NCBI RefSeq assembly: GCF_016429255.1
Contig: NZ_JAELUG010000058.1
Coordinates: 1-40,485 of the forward strand
DNA: 40,485 bases
Source: Rhizobium sp. ASV8
Lineage (GTDB): Bacteria; Pseudomonadota; Alphaproteobacteria; Rhizobiales; Rhizobiaceae
Direction: 5' to 3'
Each line of letters opens with the position of its first letter. Position 1 is the first letter of the stretch. A program made the position numbers and the translations under genes. This document shows positions 1-6,726 of the stretch, piece after piece. The notes under the pieces are model-generated. The model worked only from the letters and a program-made list of their open reading frames with translations. It had not been told where the DNA came from and did no database searches.

Positions 1-2
1 AT

Positions 3-1484
3 GCCATATTCGGCCGCAGCCGTTTCGCGATCATCTCTCCCACATCTTCTTCCGCCGCCATTCTTGCAGCGACGCTGGCGGTCGTGCCCGGTGACGCCAC
101 GGTCAAGATGGCCCTTGCTACCGTCGCCGTAGCACTTGCCGGCGCCTTGTTCGTCGTTGCCGCGTTGCTGCGCCTTGGCGGCATCACTGGCTTCATCTCG
201 CGGCCGGTTCTGCGCGGTTTCGCGCTGGGACTGGCGATAACAATCATTCTCCACCAGCTGCCGATCCTGGTTGGCGTTCCCGTGCAGGGCTCCAATATCT
301 TCACCTATGCGGCCGCATTGTTCGGTGCGATCCTGCAATGGAACCCGATCAGCGTGGCGGTTGGCGTCGTGGCGCTCGCGGCATTGCTCATGCTCAAGCG
401 CATGCCGGGCATTCCGGGTGCCTTCCTTGTGCTTGTCGCGGGTATTTTCGCTTCATACCTGTGCGGCCTCGAGGCGCATGGCGTCAAGCTGGTCGGCGCC
501 ATAGAGATCCTGCCGCAATGGCCGTCGCTGCCCGATGCCGGCTGGACGTCCTATTCGCGGCTGGTGCAGTTTACAGTGCCTCTCGTGTTAATCCTCTTTG
601 CCGAATCTTGGGGCACCATGCGGGCGTTGGCGCTGCGTTATGGCGAGACGCTGGAGGTCAATCGCGAGCTCGGCGCGCTGGGCGCCGCCAACATTGCCAG
701 TGCGCTCGTCCAAGGCATGCCGGTCGGGGCAGGCTTTTCCGCCGGCTTCGCCAGCGAGGCGGCCGGCGCGAAGACGCGCGCAACCACCGTATTTGCCGCC
801 ATCGGCCTTGCCATCCTGATTGCGTGTGCCGGTCCGCTGGTAGCTCTTCTGCCGGAGCCGGTGCTGGCCGCCGTCGTCATCGCCGCACTGACCCATGCGC
901 TCGATCCGAGCCCCATTCTGCGTCTGCGCCGCCTGCATCGCGATTTCTACGTGGCGCTCGGCGCTGCAATCGGTGTGCTGATCTTTGGCGTGCTCAACGG
1001 CATGTTGCTGGCCATCGCGCTCTCGCTTGCCGCCATGATGCATCGTCTGGCGTCGCCCTATGTCGCCCGTCTGGGGCGGCTTGGCGACAGCCATAATTTC
1101 GTTGATGTCAGCCGTCACGACGATGCGTCCGAGATGCCTGGTATCGCGGTCTGGCGCCCCGGCGAGACGCTGTTTTTCGGCAATGCCGACACGATCTTCG
1201 GCGAGATTCTATCGCGCAGCCACAGCGACACAGGGCTGCGCGCCGTCGTCCTCAGCCTGGAGGAGAGCTTCGATCTCGACAGCACTGCGATGGATGCCCT
1301 GATGGAATTCGATGGCGCCATGCGCCGCGCCGGCATCCGCTTGCAGTTCGCCCGCGTGCATGACCGCGTCCGCGATCTCATGACCGTCGCCGGAGTTAGC
1401 GATGTCGCCAATCGCTGCAGCTTTAGCGTCGATGATGCCGTGGCGGCGGTGAAGGCGGTACTTGAAACGTCTCCCAAACCATAA
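3..1484 (+). CDS. SulP family anion permease, C-terminal part (5' end outside window)
   Basis: Inner-membrane anion transporter of the SulP (SLC26-like) family, normally moving sulfate, bicarbonate or dicarboxylates by proton or sodium symport. The frame is open from base 3, and the upstream residues (FGRSRFAIISPTSSSAAIL) match the usual SulP region after the first helices, so the gene begins before the window and the GTG at 84 is internal. About 493 residues are visible: a run of hydrophobic helices through roughly residue 345, then a cytoplasmic STAS domain near residues 370-480 containing the DLDSTAMDAL segment, where STAS domains carry a conserved Ser/Thr. It ends 7 bases from the convergent 2H phosphoesterase gene. 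The family is sure; the substrate cannot be read from the sequence. Confidence 0.9.
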   Translation, partial: AIFGRSRFAIISPTSSSAAILAATLAVVPGDATVKMALATVAVALAGALFVVAALLRLGGITGFISRPVLRGFALGLAITIILHQLPILVGVPVQGSNIFTYAAALFGAILQWNPISVAVGVVALAALLMLKRMPGIPGAFLVLVAGIFASYLCGLEAHGVKLVGAIEILPQWPSLPDAGWTSYSRLVQFTVPLVLILFAESWGTMRALALRYGETLEVNRELGALGAANIASALVQGMPVGAGFSAGFASEAAGAKTRATTVFAAIGLAILIACAGPLVALLPEPVLAAVVIAALTHALDPSPILRLRRLHRDFYVALGAAIGVLIFGVLNGMLLAIALSLAAMMHRLASPYVARLGRLGDSHNFVDVSRHDDASEMPGIAVWRPGETLFFGNADTIFGEILSRSHSDTGLRAVVLSLEESFDLDSTAMDALMEFDGAMRRAGIRLQFARVHDRVRDLMTVAGVSDVANRCSFSVDDAVAAVKAVLETSPKP

Positions 1485-1491
1485 GTAAAGG

Positions 1492-2103
1492 CTATGATAG
1501 AGGCCATTCCCAAATATGGCCGTGCTCACCGTCACCTTGAAAGCTATTGACTAGCATAAGACTTCTAACTGGCCACCGGACGGGTTGTCCCAACATCGTT
1601 TCTGGTAGAACACGGCCACAATAGAACAGAGTCATATGTGGTTCAAAAGGTTCAGCGGCTTCAGTGTCAAAACCGGCGCACTGCAAAGCGATACACAGTT
1701 CTCGACGCAGCATCTTCAGTCCCTCGTTTCCCCGCCTACGCCAGAGCACGTACTGGTGATTATCGCGACCACCGAAGGTGGCGACGCAATCATATACAAG
1801 CTCGAATGAGGACATGTAGATGGTGGATGCCGCGTCCATCGCAGCGACGATTGCTTCTTCCCGAGCACGATGCGCAATGTCTAAGGGATAGATGGTCGTA
1901 TGATAGAGATCCTGCTGCCTTGGTTCGCGCCGCAATCCGTTTCGGCGGCTCTGGTCCCGTGTCATTTCCGCCGTTAGCTTGGCGATTTCAGAGGTTGGCA
2001 GTGCCGCAAAATAGAGAGCTTGGCCATGCTTCGGCGGTTTTCTGCCTCTGCGTTTTATGGGTGTCTCCCCGAGATCAAACGACATCTGATCGCTGTGATG
2101 CAT
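1492..2103 (-). CDS. 2H phosphoesterase superfamily protein (2'-5' RNA ligase / LigT-like)
   Basis: 203-residue soluble protein with the two HxT motifs that define 2H phosphoesterases: H68-T-T70 in YHTTIYPL and H156-M-T158 in PHMTLFY. Family members open or form 2',5'-linked or 2',3'-cyclic phosphates in RNA or nucleotides; the real substrate here is unknown. The basic segment near residues 17-26 (KRRGRKPPK) may bind nucleic acid. I chose the ATG at 2103. A TTG 12 bases upstream is in frame, but the only good Shine-Dalgarno (AGGAGG, 2132-2137) lies 28 bases from the ATG, separated by a perfect dyad that, once folded, leaves 9 bases to the ATG. A promoter with a LexA box lies upstream, so control by DNA damage is likely. 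Family sure, role inferred. Confidence 0.85.
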   Translation of the reverse strand: MHHSDQMSFDLGETPIKRRGRKPPKHGQALYFAALPTSEIAKLTAEMTRDQSRRNGLRREPRQQDLYHTTIYPLDIAHRAREEAIVAAMDAASTIYMSSFELVYDCVATFGGRDNHQYVLWRRRGNEGLKMLRRELCIALQCAGFDTEAAEPFEPHMTLFYCGRVLPETMLGQPVRWPVRSLMLVNSFQGDGEHGHIWEWPLS

Positions 2104-2112
2104 AGGGCTATT

Positions 2113-2131
2113 CAAAACCGACTCGGTTTTG
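2113..2131 (-). promoter_or_regulatory. Perfect 19-base dyad in the leader of the 2H phosphoesterase gene, between ribosome site and start
   Basis: On the minus strand the bases read CAAAACCGAGTCGGTTTTG, with 9 + 1 + 9 exact symmetry. In RNA about 8 pairs with a 3-base loop can form. The dyad directly follows AGGAGG (2132-2137) and is followed by 9 bases and then the ATG. Folding would bring the ribosome site to normal distance from the ATG. It could instead be a DNA operator near +20 to +38 of the predicted transcript. Confidence 0.7.
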
Positions 2132-2157
2132 CCTCCTGTTGTTTTTGTATTACTAAT

Positions 2158-2186
2158 ATTCTAGCGACGATTAGCTCAAAAATCAA
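2158..2186 (-). promoter_or_regulatory. Sigma-70-type promoter of the 2H phosphoesterase gene
   Basis: Read on the minus strand: TTGATT (2181-2186), a 17-base spacer, then TAGAAT (2158-2163). The predicted start is near 2151, giving a leader of about 48 bases that carries the dyad and AGGAGG. The LexA box abuts the -35 element on its upstream side. Prediction from consensus match and spacing only. Confidence 0.65.
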
Positions 2187-2201
2187 GAACAAAACATGAA
2201 C
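2187..2201. promoter_or_regulatory. LexA (SOS) box, GAAC-N7-GAAC
   Basis: GAACAAAACATGAAC matches exactly the direct-repeat LexA operator known in Rhizobiaceae and other alphaproteobacteria (GAAC-N7-GAAC, or GTTC-N7-GTTC on the other strand). It sits one base upstream of the -35 element of the leftward 2H phosphoesterase gene. It is also about 125 bases upstream of the small lipoprotein gene, but I see no good rightward promoter overlapping it, so the leftward gene is the likelier target. Confidence 0.7.
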
Positions 2202-2326
2202 ATTATATGCGAGGACGTCGCAACCATGAACCTCATTCGATAAGTGGCCGAATAAAAAGCCCATCTGATCTGTTCATCCCAAGTTCGGGCCCTCGTGCCC
2301 ATCGTCAGCAACAGGGAATGACAATC

Positions 2327-2464
2327 ATGTGCACCAGATCTGTCTTTACGGTCCTCTTCCTCGTTCTCATCGGCCTTGGTGTCGCGTCTTGCTCCACCTC
2401 GGGCGATCACAATTCCGGCGGCGGTATGACATTGAACGCTCCTCCGACCGGCGGCGGATATTGA
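2327..2464 (+). CDS. Small secreted lipoprotein, 45 residues
   Basis: Short gene beginning with the ATG at 2327, preceded by AGGGA at a proper distance; another in-frame ATG at 2318 has almost no room for that site. The protein has a hydrophobic signal segment (residues 5-18) ending in a lipobox-like LGVASC, so Cys22 should be lipidated and kept at a membrane. The remaining 23 residues are rich in Gly, Ser, Asn and Thr (GGGMTLNAPPTGGGY) with no domain. Tiny lipoproteins of this type (entericidin-like in shape, not shown to be homologous) are common in rhizobia. Function unknown. It lies between the divergent 2H phosphoesterase and the DNA repair gene ogt. Confidence 0.6.
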   Translation: MCTRSVFTVLFLVLIGLGVASCSTSGDHNSGGGMTLNAPPTGGGY

Positions 2465-2520
2465 TTTCAGTATTGCTGTTGCCTGAGCCTCGCCCCATCG
2501 CTGTCAAAACGGTGGCAATT

Positions 2521-2541
2521 CCGGTTCTTCGCAAGAATCGG
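2521..2541 (+). terminator. Hairpin between lipoprotein gene and ogt, possible weak terminator
   Basis: CCGGTTCTT (2521-2529), loop CGC, AAGAATCGG (2533-2541): nine pairs with one G-U pair. There is no T run after it, so it could equally be a structured leader for ogt, whose start is 62 bases downstream. Confidence 0.35.
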
Positions 2542-2603
2542 GTTGAATTCGAAGCGCCTGAGGACGATTTTCATGACAAGTGGAAACACAGGAGCTTTTC
2601 GTC

Positions 2604-3167
2604 ATGAACGAGGCATCACAGCATTATCTGATTTTCGAAACCGCTGGCGGCTTCTGCGGCATCGCTTGGAACGATGTCGGCGTCTTGCGTTTTCAGCTGC
2701 CGACAAAGGACGCCAGCGCGACCGAACGTCTGCTTCTGCGCCGCCTGCCGAATGCGCAGCCGGGAACTCCGACCTCCGACATCGAGCAGGTGGTGGTGCA
2801 GGTGAAGCGCTATTTCTCAGGCGAGGAGATTGATTTCTCTGGTGTCACGCTCGACCTCGGCGAACAGGATGAGTTCTTCAAGCGGATTTACGATGCTGCC
2901 CGGCAGGTCACCTGGGGCCATACGACCACTTATGGCACGCTTGCCAAGCAACTCGGCGCGGGACCGGAAGCGGCGCGCGATGTCGGCCAGGCCATGGCGA
3001 AGAACCCGGTCGCATTGATCATCCCTTGCCATCGCGTTTTGGCCGCAGGCGGCAAGATCGGCGGGTTCTCCGCTCCGGGCGGCTCGAATTCCAAGGCCCG
3101 TATGCTGGAGCTTGAGGGCGTTCAGCTGGCACCACCGAAGCCGGTCCAGCAGTCGTTGGGATTCTAA
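2604..3167 (+). CDS. ogt: Methylated-DNA--[protein]-cysteine S-methyltransferase
   Basis: Suicide DNA repair enzyme that moves alkyl groups from O6-alkylguanine (and O4-alkylthymine) in DNA to its own cysteine. The 187-residue protein has the N-terminal ribonuclease-like domain and the C-terminal helix-turn-helix catalytic domain with the invariant PCHR motif (residues 141-144, acceptor Cys142), followed by the GGFSAPGG loop. There is no Ada-type DNA-binding or AraC domain, so it is a stand-alone enzyme. Start: the ATG at 2604 has AGGAG 9 bases upstream, whereas the GTG at 2580 lacks one. It converges on the acetyltransferase gene. Whether it follows Ogt or the Ada C-terminal lineage is not certain from motifs alone. 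Confidence 0.93.
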   Translation: MNEASQHYLIFETAGGFCGIAWNDVGVLRFQLPTKDASATERLLLRRLPNAQPGTPTSDIEQVVVQVKRYFSGEEIDFSGVTLDLGEQDEFFKRIYDAARQVTWGHTTTYGTLAKQLGAGPEAARDVGQAMAKNPVALIIPCHRVLAAGGKIGGFSAPGGSNSKARMLELEGVQLAPPKPVQQSLGF

Positions 3168-3194
3168 ACCAAAGTCCGGAGAATGACGCCGAGC

Positions 3195-3746
3195 CTAGTT
3201 CTGCGCCATTCGGCGGAGGCGCGAGAACAGCATTGTGTCCTTGTCGTTGAGACGGACAGGCTTCGGGTCGCAGTAACCTGCCTTTTCGGCAACGCGGATC
3301 GAGGCCGTGTTGTCAGGCGAGATCAGACAGACGCTCCGCTCGAAGTGCGGTTGCTCATCCAGCCATGCGGTGGCGGCGCTCAGCGCTTCGGTGGCAAATC
3401 CCTTGCCATGGGCCCATGCTGCCATCGCCCAACCGGCCTCGGGAATACTGCGGATCGACGGCTCCATGACCCGGTGAAAATCGGCAAAGCCGAGATCTCC
3501 GACATAACGACCGGAAGATTTCTCGCGGATGGCCCAGTAGCCATGGCCAAGAAGCGGCCAGAGTCCATGATAGGACAACATCCGCATCCACGATTCTCTC
3601 GGCGTCGATACCAGATTGCCGAAGATGTGCTTCACGACCAGCGGGTCGCTCCACATCGCCGCAAGAGGGCCGAAATCATCGACCGTATGCCCAGTGAGCA
3701 GGAGGCGTTCGGTTTCCAGCCGGGGAGGGGATGTCGTCGGTTTCAT
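3195..3746 (-). CDS. GNAT family N-acetyltransferase, RimJ/RimL type
   Basis: 183-residue acetyl-CoA-dependent acetyltransferase. The N-terminal LETERLLLTGHTVDDF is the usual start of the RimJ/RimL subgroup, the central EAGWAMAAWAHGKGFATEA region is the acetyl-CoA pyrophosphate loop (compare R/Q-x-x-G-x-G/A), and NTASIRVAEKAGY is the C-terminal motif. The target may be a small amine, an antibiotic or a protein N-terminus and cannot be decided here. The ATG at 3746 lies 18 bases after the DUF4180 gene on the same strand, so the two are probably one transcript. Confidence 0.88.
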   Translation of the reverse strand: MKPTTSPPRLETERLLLTGHTVDDFGPLAAMWSDPLVVKHIFGNLVSTPRESWMRMLSYHGLWPLLGHGYWAIREKSSGRYVGDLGFADFHRVMEPSIRSIPEAGWAMAAWAHGKGFATEALSAATAWLDEQPHFERSVCLISPDNTASIRVAEKAGYCDPKPVRLNDKDTMLFSRLRRMAQN

Positions 3747-3764
3747 GTGGGCCGCTCTTCGGGT

Positions 3765-4139
3765 CTACTTTGGGGAATTCTGCTGCAGCCGTTCGGTCAG
3801 AGCATCTTCGCTCGGCAGGAACCAGACTTCGCGCCCCTTGTTCGCTTCGTAGACGAAATCCCGCAGCGCATCGCTGTCGGCGACCCATCGGGAGATATCG
3901 CCGATGACGGCAAGCTGGCAGCGATAATTGACGAATTTCTGGATGATTCCGCCGGCGATGCGGGTCGAGAGGCGGAAGAATTCGTCGCTCAGCCGCGATA
4001 CGGGGACGGCGATCATGGTCGCCTCGGCGTCCCATGCAGCACTAAGCCAGTCGTTCACATCTCGCTCGCTGGCCAGCAATGGCCCGTTTTCATCACCAAT
4101 GATGACTTTGTAGCCGGATAAGTTCTTGACCGTATGCAT
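3765..4139 (-). CDS. DUF4180 domain-containing protein
   Basis: 124-residue soluble protein that I assign to DUF4180 from its C-terminal half: a segment ending in FFRLSTRIAGGIIQKFVNYR, then LAVIGDISRWVADSDALRDFV and a final NKGREVWFLPSEDAL. The DUF4180 family has no known reaction; its fold appears to be alpha/beta and members are often found next to regulators or acetyltransferases. It is the first gene of the pair with the acetyltransferase. The ribosome site before the ATG at 4139 is weak. About 130 bases with a RIME-type repeat separate it from the TetR gene. Confidence 0.75.
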   Translation of the reverse strand: MHTVKNLSGYKVIIGDENGPLLASERDVNDWLSAAWDAEATMIAVPVSRLSDEFFRLSTRIAGGIIQKFVNYRCQLAVIGDISRWVADSDALRDFVYEANKGREVWFLPSEDALTERLQQNSPK

Positions 4140-4196
4140 GCTGTTCGACTTCGCTTTCTGTTGGAAGTTATGTCGCTATTCTTGTCTCTTATCGCC

Positions 4197-4246
4197 AGAG
4201 CGTGATGCTGAAAAGTATGGACGGTCTTCGGACGACATCGCGCTCT
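4197..4246. repeat. RIME-type palindromic repeat
   Basis: 50-base imperfect palindrome with arms AGAGCGTGATG (4197-4207) and CATCGCGCTCT (4236-4246), one mismatch, and a GAAAAG...CGGTCTTCGGAC core. This is the form of the common rhizobial intergenic repeat. It lies between DUF4180 and the end of the TetR gene. Confidence 0.7.
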
Positions 4247-4268
4247 GCTTATCGTTGCTAGAGGGGAT

Positions 4269-4883
4269 TCAGGCAGGATCCGTCCGTTCAGCTGAGGTCG
4301 GAAGGCCTTTGCCGGATAGCCGTAGCACGGCGGCCACGAGCGCTTCAGGATCGGCGCCGGGATCGAATTGTCCATCGATCATCAGCAGCGCAAGGCCATG
4401 TGTCAACGACCAGAGGAAGAGTGCGGCCGTGCCGATCTCCTCGGTGGGAAGACGCCTCGAGAGTCCCGTCTTGAGCACTTCGTAAGCATCGGAACGCAGC
4501 GCGCGTATTCGGTCATGGGCCGAAAAAGCCCCTTTGAACCCCTCGCCGAACATCAGCCGATAGAGGCCGGGATTGTCGCGCGCAAAGGCAACATAGGCCA
4601 TCCCCGCTGGTGCGAGCTGGCCCTTTGCGTTGCTCGGCGCCGCTTGCAGGCGTGCTGCAAGCTTCCCAAAGCCTCGCTCGGCCAGCGCCACGGCGATGTC
4701 ATCCAGTCCGGAAAAGTGATGATAGGCCGCCGGCGCGGAAACGCCAACACGGCGCGCGATCTCCCGGATGCTGAGCGCGGTTGGTCCTCCCTCTTCAAGC
4801 AGGGCATGGCCTGCCTCAAGAAGGGCATTTCGCAGATCTCCATGATGATAGCGTGCCGGAGTGCCGGCTTCTCTCGTCGTCAA
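4269..4883 (-). CDS. TetR/AcrR family transcriptional regulator with a WHG-type C-terminal domain
   Basis: 204-residue repressor. Residues 11-60 form the TetR DNA-binding domain (YHHGDLRNALLEAG, then IREIARRVGVSAPAAYHHF). The C-terminal half (GMAYVAFARDNPGLYRLMFG) matches the WHG-type ligand domain. The start is a TTG at 4883; no in-frame ATG exists between it and an upstream stop. A minus-strand ATG at 4897 opens a five-codon frame whose TGA overlaps this TTG, which might couple translation. It is divergent from a membrane protein gene, with a 19-base palindrome between them, so it probably represses itself and that gene. Ligand unknown. Confidence 0.88.
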   Translation of the reverse strand: MTTREAGTPARYHHGDLRNALLEAGHALLEEGGPTALSIREIARRVGVSAPAAYHHFSGLDDIAVALAERGFGKLAARLQAAPSNAKGQLAPAGMAYVAFARDNPGLYRLMFGEGFKGAFSAHDRIRALRSDAYEVLKTGLSRRLPTEEIGTAALFLWSLTHGLALLMIDGQFDPGADPEALVAAVLRLSGKGLPTSAERTDPA

Positions 4884-4897
4884 TGTTCTCGTCTCAT

Positions 4898-4916
4898 ATC
4901 TTTACGGCGTTAAGAT
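4898..4916. promoter_or_regulatory. Palindromic operator between tetR-type gene and membrane protein gene
   Basis: ATCTTTACGGCGTTAAGAT is a 19-base palindrome with one mismatched pair, placed 14 bases before the TetR start codon and 51 before the divergent membrane protein start. Size, symmetry and the ACG-N-CGT centre fit TetR-family operators. Confidence 0.65.
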
Positions 4917-4967
4917 TATCGGCTAATTCTCTTTCGACTGCAATCCTGCCGTTACGGAGTTTCGGCG

Positions 4968-5474
4968 ATGTCTCATATCCCGGCCTATGTCTACTGTCTG
5001 TTTCTGCTGTTGCTCTGGATGGGGATCTCGCGGTGTCTGCCGCGCACGATCCGGGTCGAGCGTCTTGCGATCATGCCAATCCTTATGGCCATACTCGGTC
5101 TTCGCGGCTTTGAGGGGCTTTTCTCGCAAGCGACCATGTTTGACTTGCTCATGGGATCCTGCGGCCTATGTGCCGGCATGGCGATCGGCTGGCAGCATGT
5201 CAGGGCCTGGAAGATTGGTATCGACAGAGAGAAGGGCTCACTCTCCCTGCCTGGCGACGTCATGATGCTGGTCATCATCTTGGCGACCTTTGCTTTCGAA
5301 TTCCTGTTGCATGCCGCTGCGGAAACCCATGCCGCCTGGTTTGCAGCGCCTGCCGTGCGGCCGTTTGCCGCCGCGATCTGGGCCGGCTTCATCGGCATGT
5401 CCGCCGGCCGGAACCTGCATCTCCTCTCGCGCTACATGAACGTTCCCGCCGACCCCGTCGATCAGGCCGGATAA
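4968..5474 (+). CDS. Small integral membrane protein, unknown function
   Basis: 168 residues with about four to five hydrophobic helices: near residues 8-20, 32-46, 57-75, 97-115 and 125-145. It has no signal sequence beyond the first helix and no catalytic motif that I can see. It resembles the DUF6622-type membrane proteins in layout, but I recognise this only weakly. The ATG at 4968 has GGAG eight bases upstream. Its place opposite a TetR gene with a shared palindrome suggests that it is the regulated target, perhaps an envelope or efflux-related protein. It ends 6 bases before the convergent marR gene. Confidence 0.7.
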   Translation: MSHIPAYVYCLFLLLLWMGISRCLPRTIRVERLAIMPILMAILGLRGFEGLFSQATMFDLLMGSCGLCAGMAIGWQHVRAWKIGIDREKGSLSLPGDVMMLVIILATFAFEFLLHAAAETHAAWFAAPAVRPFAAAIWAGFIGMSAGRNLHLLSRYMNVPADPVDQAG

Positions 5475-5480
5475 GATGCG

Positions 5481-5963
5481 TCAGGTGGAACCGCGCGCCT
5501 TGTCGTCCTCCACCGTCGGCAACTCGCCGAGCGCATCGGCAAAACGACGAACAAGCCTCGTCAATGCCTGACGATCGTCCTCCGGCCAATCTGCAAGCGC
5601 TCGTGTCAAGGCTCGCCTGCGTGCTTCGCGGATGGCGGCAAAACGTGCGCTGCCTTCCGCCGTATTCTCCGCAATCGACCGGCGTCGATCCTCGATATCG
5701 GCCTTGCGGGTCACAAGTCCAAGGCTCTCTAGCCGCGCCAGTTGACGGCTGACTGTCGTATAATCCCGACCGACCTGCTCCGCGAGTTCGGCAACACCAA
5801 GCGGCCCTTGCATTCCAAGGCGCGCGAGCAGAGGAAACAAGGCGCGATCGAGATCGACGCCGGCCGCCCGTAGCAGGGCCTCGTCGCGCTGCGGCGCATT
5901 CAGGAAATTGACGATGTCGAGCAGGCCGCCGGCCAGCTCATCGAGAATATGTGTATTTTGCAC
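5481..5963 (-). CDS. MarR family transcriptional regulator
   Basis: 160-residue winged-helix regulator. The domain spans about residues 38-110: LGVAELAEQVGRDYTTVSRQLARLESLGLVTRK is the helix-turn-helix with recognition helix, then EDRRRSIAENT the wing. The start is a GTG at 5963, and no later start would keep the first dimer helix. It is divergent from an NADPH-dependent FMN reductase gene. Two copies of the 13-mer GTGTATTNTGCAC lie in the divergent region, one covering its own start codon, which predicts autorepression and control of the reductase. Such pairs often respond to quinones or electrophiles, but that is inference. Confidence 0.9.
   Translation of the reverse strand: MQNTHILDELAGGLLDIVNFLNAPQRDEALLRAAGVDLDRALFPLLARLGMQGPLGVAELAEQVGRDYTTVSRQLARLESLGLVTRKADIEDRRRSIAENTAEGSARFAAIREARRRALTRALADWPEDDRQALTRLVRRFADALGELPTVEDDKARGST
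5951..5963. promoter_or_regulatory. MarR operator copy 1 (overlaps the marR start codon)
   Basis: GTGTATTTTGCAC, an imperfect palindrome matching copy 2 at 12 of 13 positions and 41 bases from it. It covers the first codons of the MarR gene, so a bound protein would block transcription start or elongation. Confidence 0.6.
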
Positions 5964-5987
5964 CTTTACAGATCCTGCCTTTTCAAA

Positions 5988-6008
5988 TTAAGTGTATTAT
6001 GCACATAA
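5988..6008. promoter_or_regulatory. MarR operator copy 2 (upstream of the FMN reductase gene)
   Basis: 21-base dyad centred on the 13-mer GTGTATTATGCAC (5992-6004), flanked by TTAA and ATAA; 8 of 10 outer pairs match. It sits 14 bases before the reductase start and about four helical turns from copy 1, so both sites face the same side of the DNA. Confidence 0.65.
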
Positions 6009-6022
6009 ATAGCGAGGGCGCC

Positions 6023-6577
6023 ATGCCTATGCCATCCAGAATTCTCGTCATTGTCGGCAGCGTCAGGCCGAACCGCATATGCCCTGTCGTGGCCGAGTGG
6101 GTGACAGCGGTCGGACGCAAAATCCTGCCTGCTGAGTTCGAGATCGTCGACCTCCGCGACTGGCCTCTGCCGATGGACAGCGAGCCGAGCATCCCGGCGA
6201 CGGGAGACTATCGCACCGGTCTCACCAAGGCCTGGAGCGAAAAGATCGCCAGCGGTGACGCTGTCGTCTTCGTCAGCCCGCAATACAATTGGGGCTATCC
6301 GGCCGTATTGAAGAATGCGCTCGATCACCTCTATCGGGAATGGGCGGGAAAACCGGCGATGATCGTTACCTATGGCGGTCACGGCGGCAATAAATGCGCA
6401 GCGCAGCTTCATCAGGTGCTGACGGGACTGAAGATGAAGCCGCTTGAAACCATGCCGGGTTTCACCCTGCCGCGCGCCTTGATCGAGGCGAATGCCGGTG
6501 AGTTGGACCCGGCGATGGAGTTCGCCGAGGGTCGCGCGATGCTCGAACAGGCTTTTGAAGAGATGGGCCAAGGCTGA
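6023..6577 (+). CDS. NADPH-dependent FMN reductase family protein
   Basis: 184-residue flavodoxin-like oxidoreductase. The N-terminal RILVIVGSVRPNR is the first strand and FMN phosphate loop, VVFVSPQYNWGYPAVLKNALDHLYREW (near residues 80-107) is the characteristic family segment, and MIVTYGGHGG follows. Members use NAD(P)H to reduce FMN, quinones, azo dyes or chromate. The ATG at 6023 was chosen because GAGG lies 6 bases upstream; earlier in-frame starts would run through the operator. It is divergent from the MarR gene and probably repressed by it. Substrate unknown. Confidence 0.9.
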   Translation: MPMPSRILVIVGSVRPNRICPVVAEWVTAVGRKILPAEFEIVDLRDWPLPMDSEPSIPATGDYRTGLTKAWSEKIASGDAVVFVSPQYNWGYPAVLKNALDHLYREWAGKPAMIVTYGGHGGNKCAAQLHQVLTGLKMKPLETMPGFTLPRALIEANAGELDPAMEFAEGRAMLEQAFEEMGQG

Positions 6578-6726
6578 CCCTGTAACCCTGCCGCTTCTAT
6601 TTCTCCGATCGGTCGCTACGGGGAGGCTCCCTGGGGTCATGAGAAAGCTGCAATCGATCGCCACCAAAGGTGAGCTGCCTTTGTTCAGCACCAGGAATCG
6701 ATGCTCGTAGCGAGGCAAATCGCGCC

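Noticed and set aside
3183..4121. A 312-codon plus-strand open frame across the acetyltransferase and DUF4180 genes
   Set aside because: Antisense shadow; both minus-strand proteins are recognised families.
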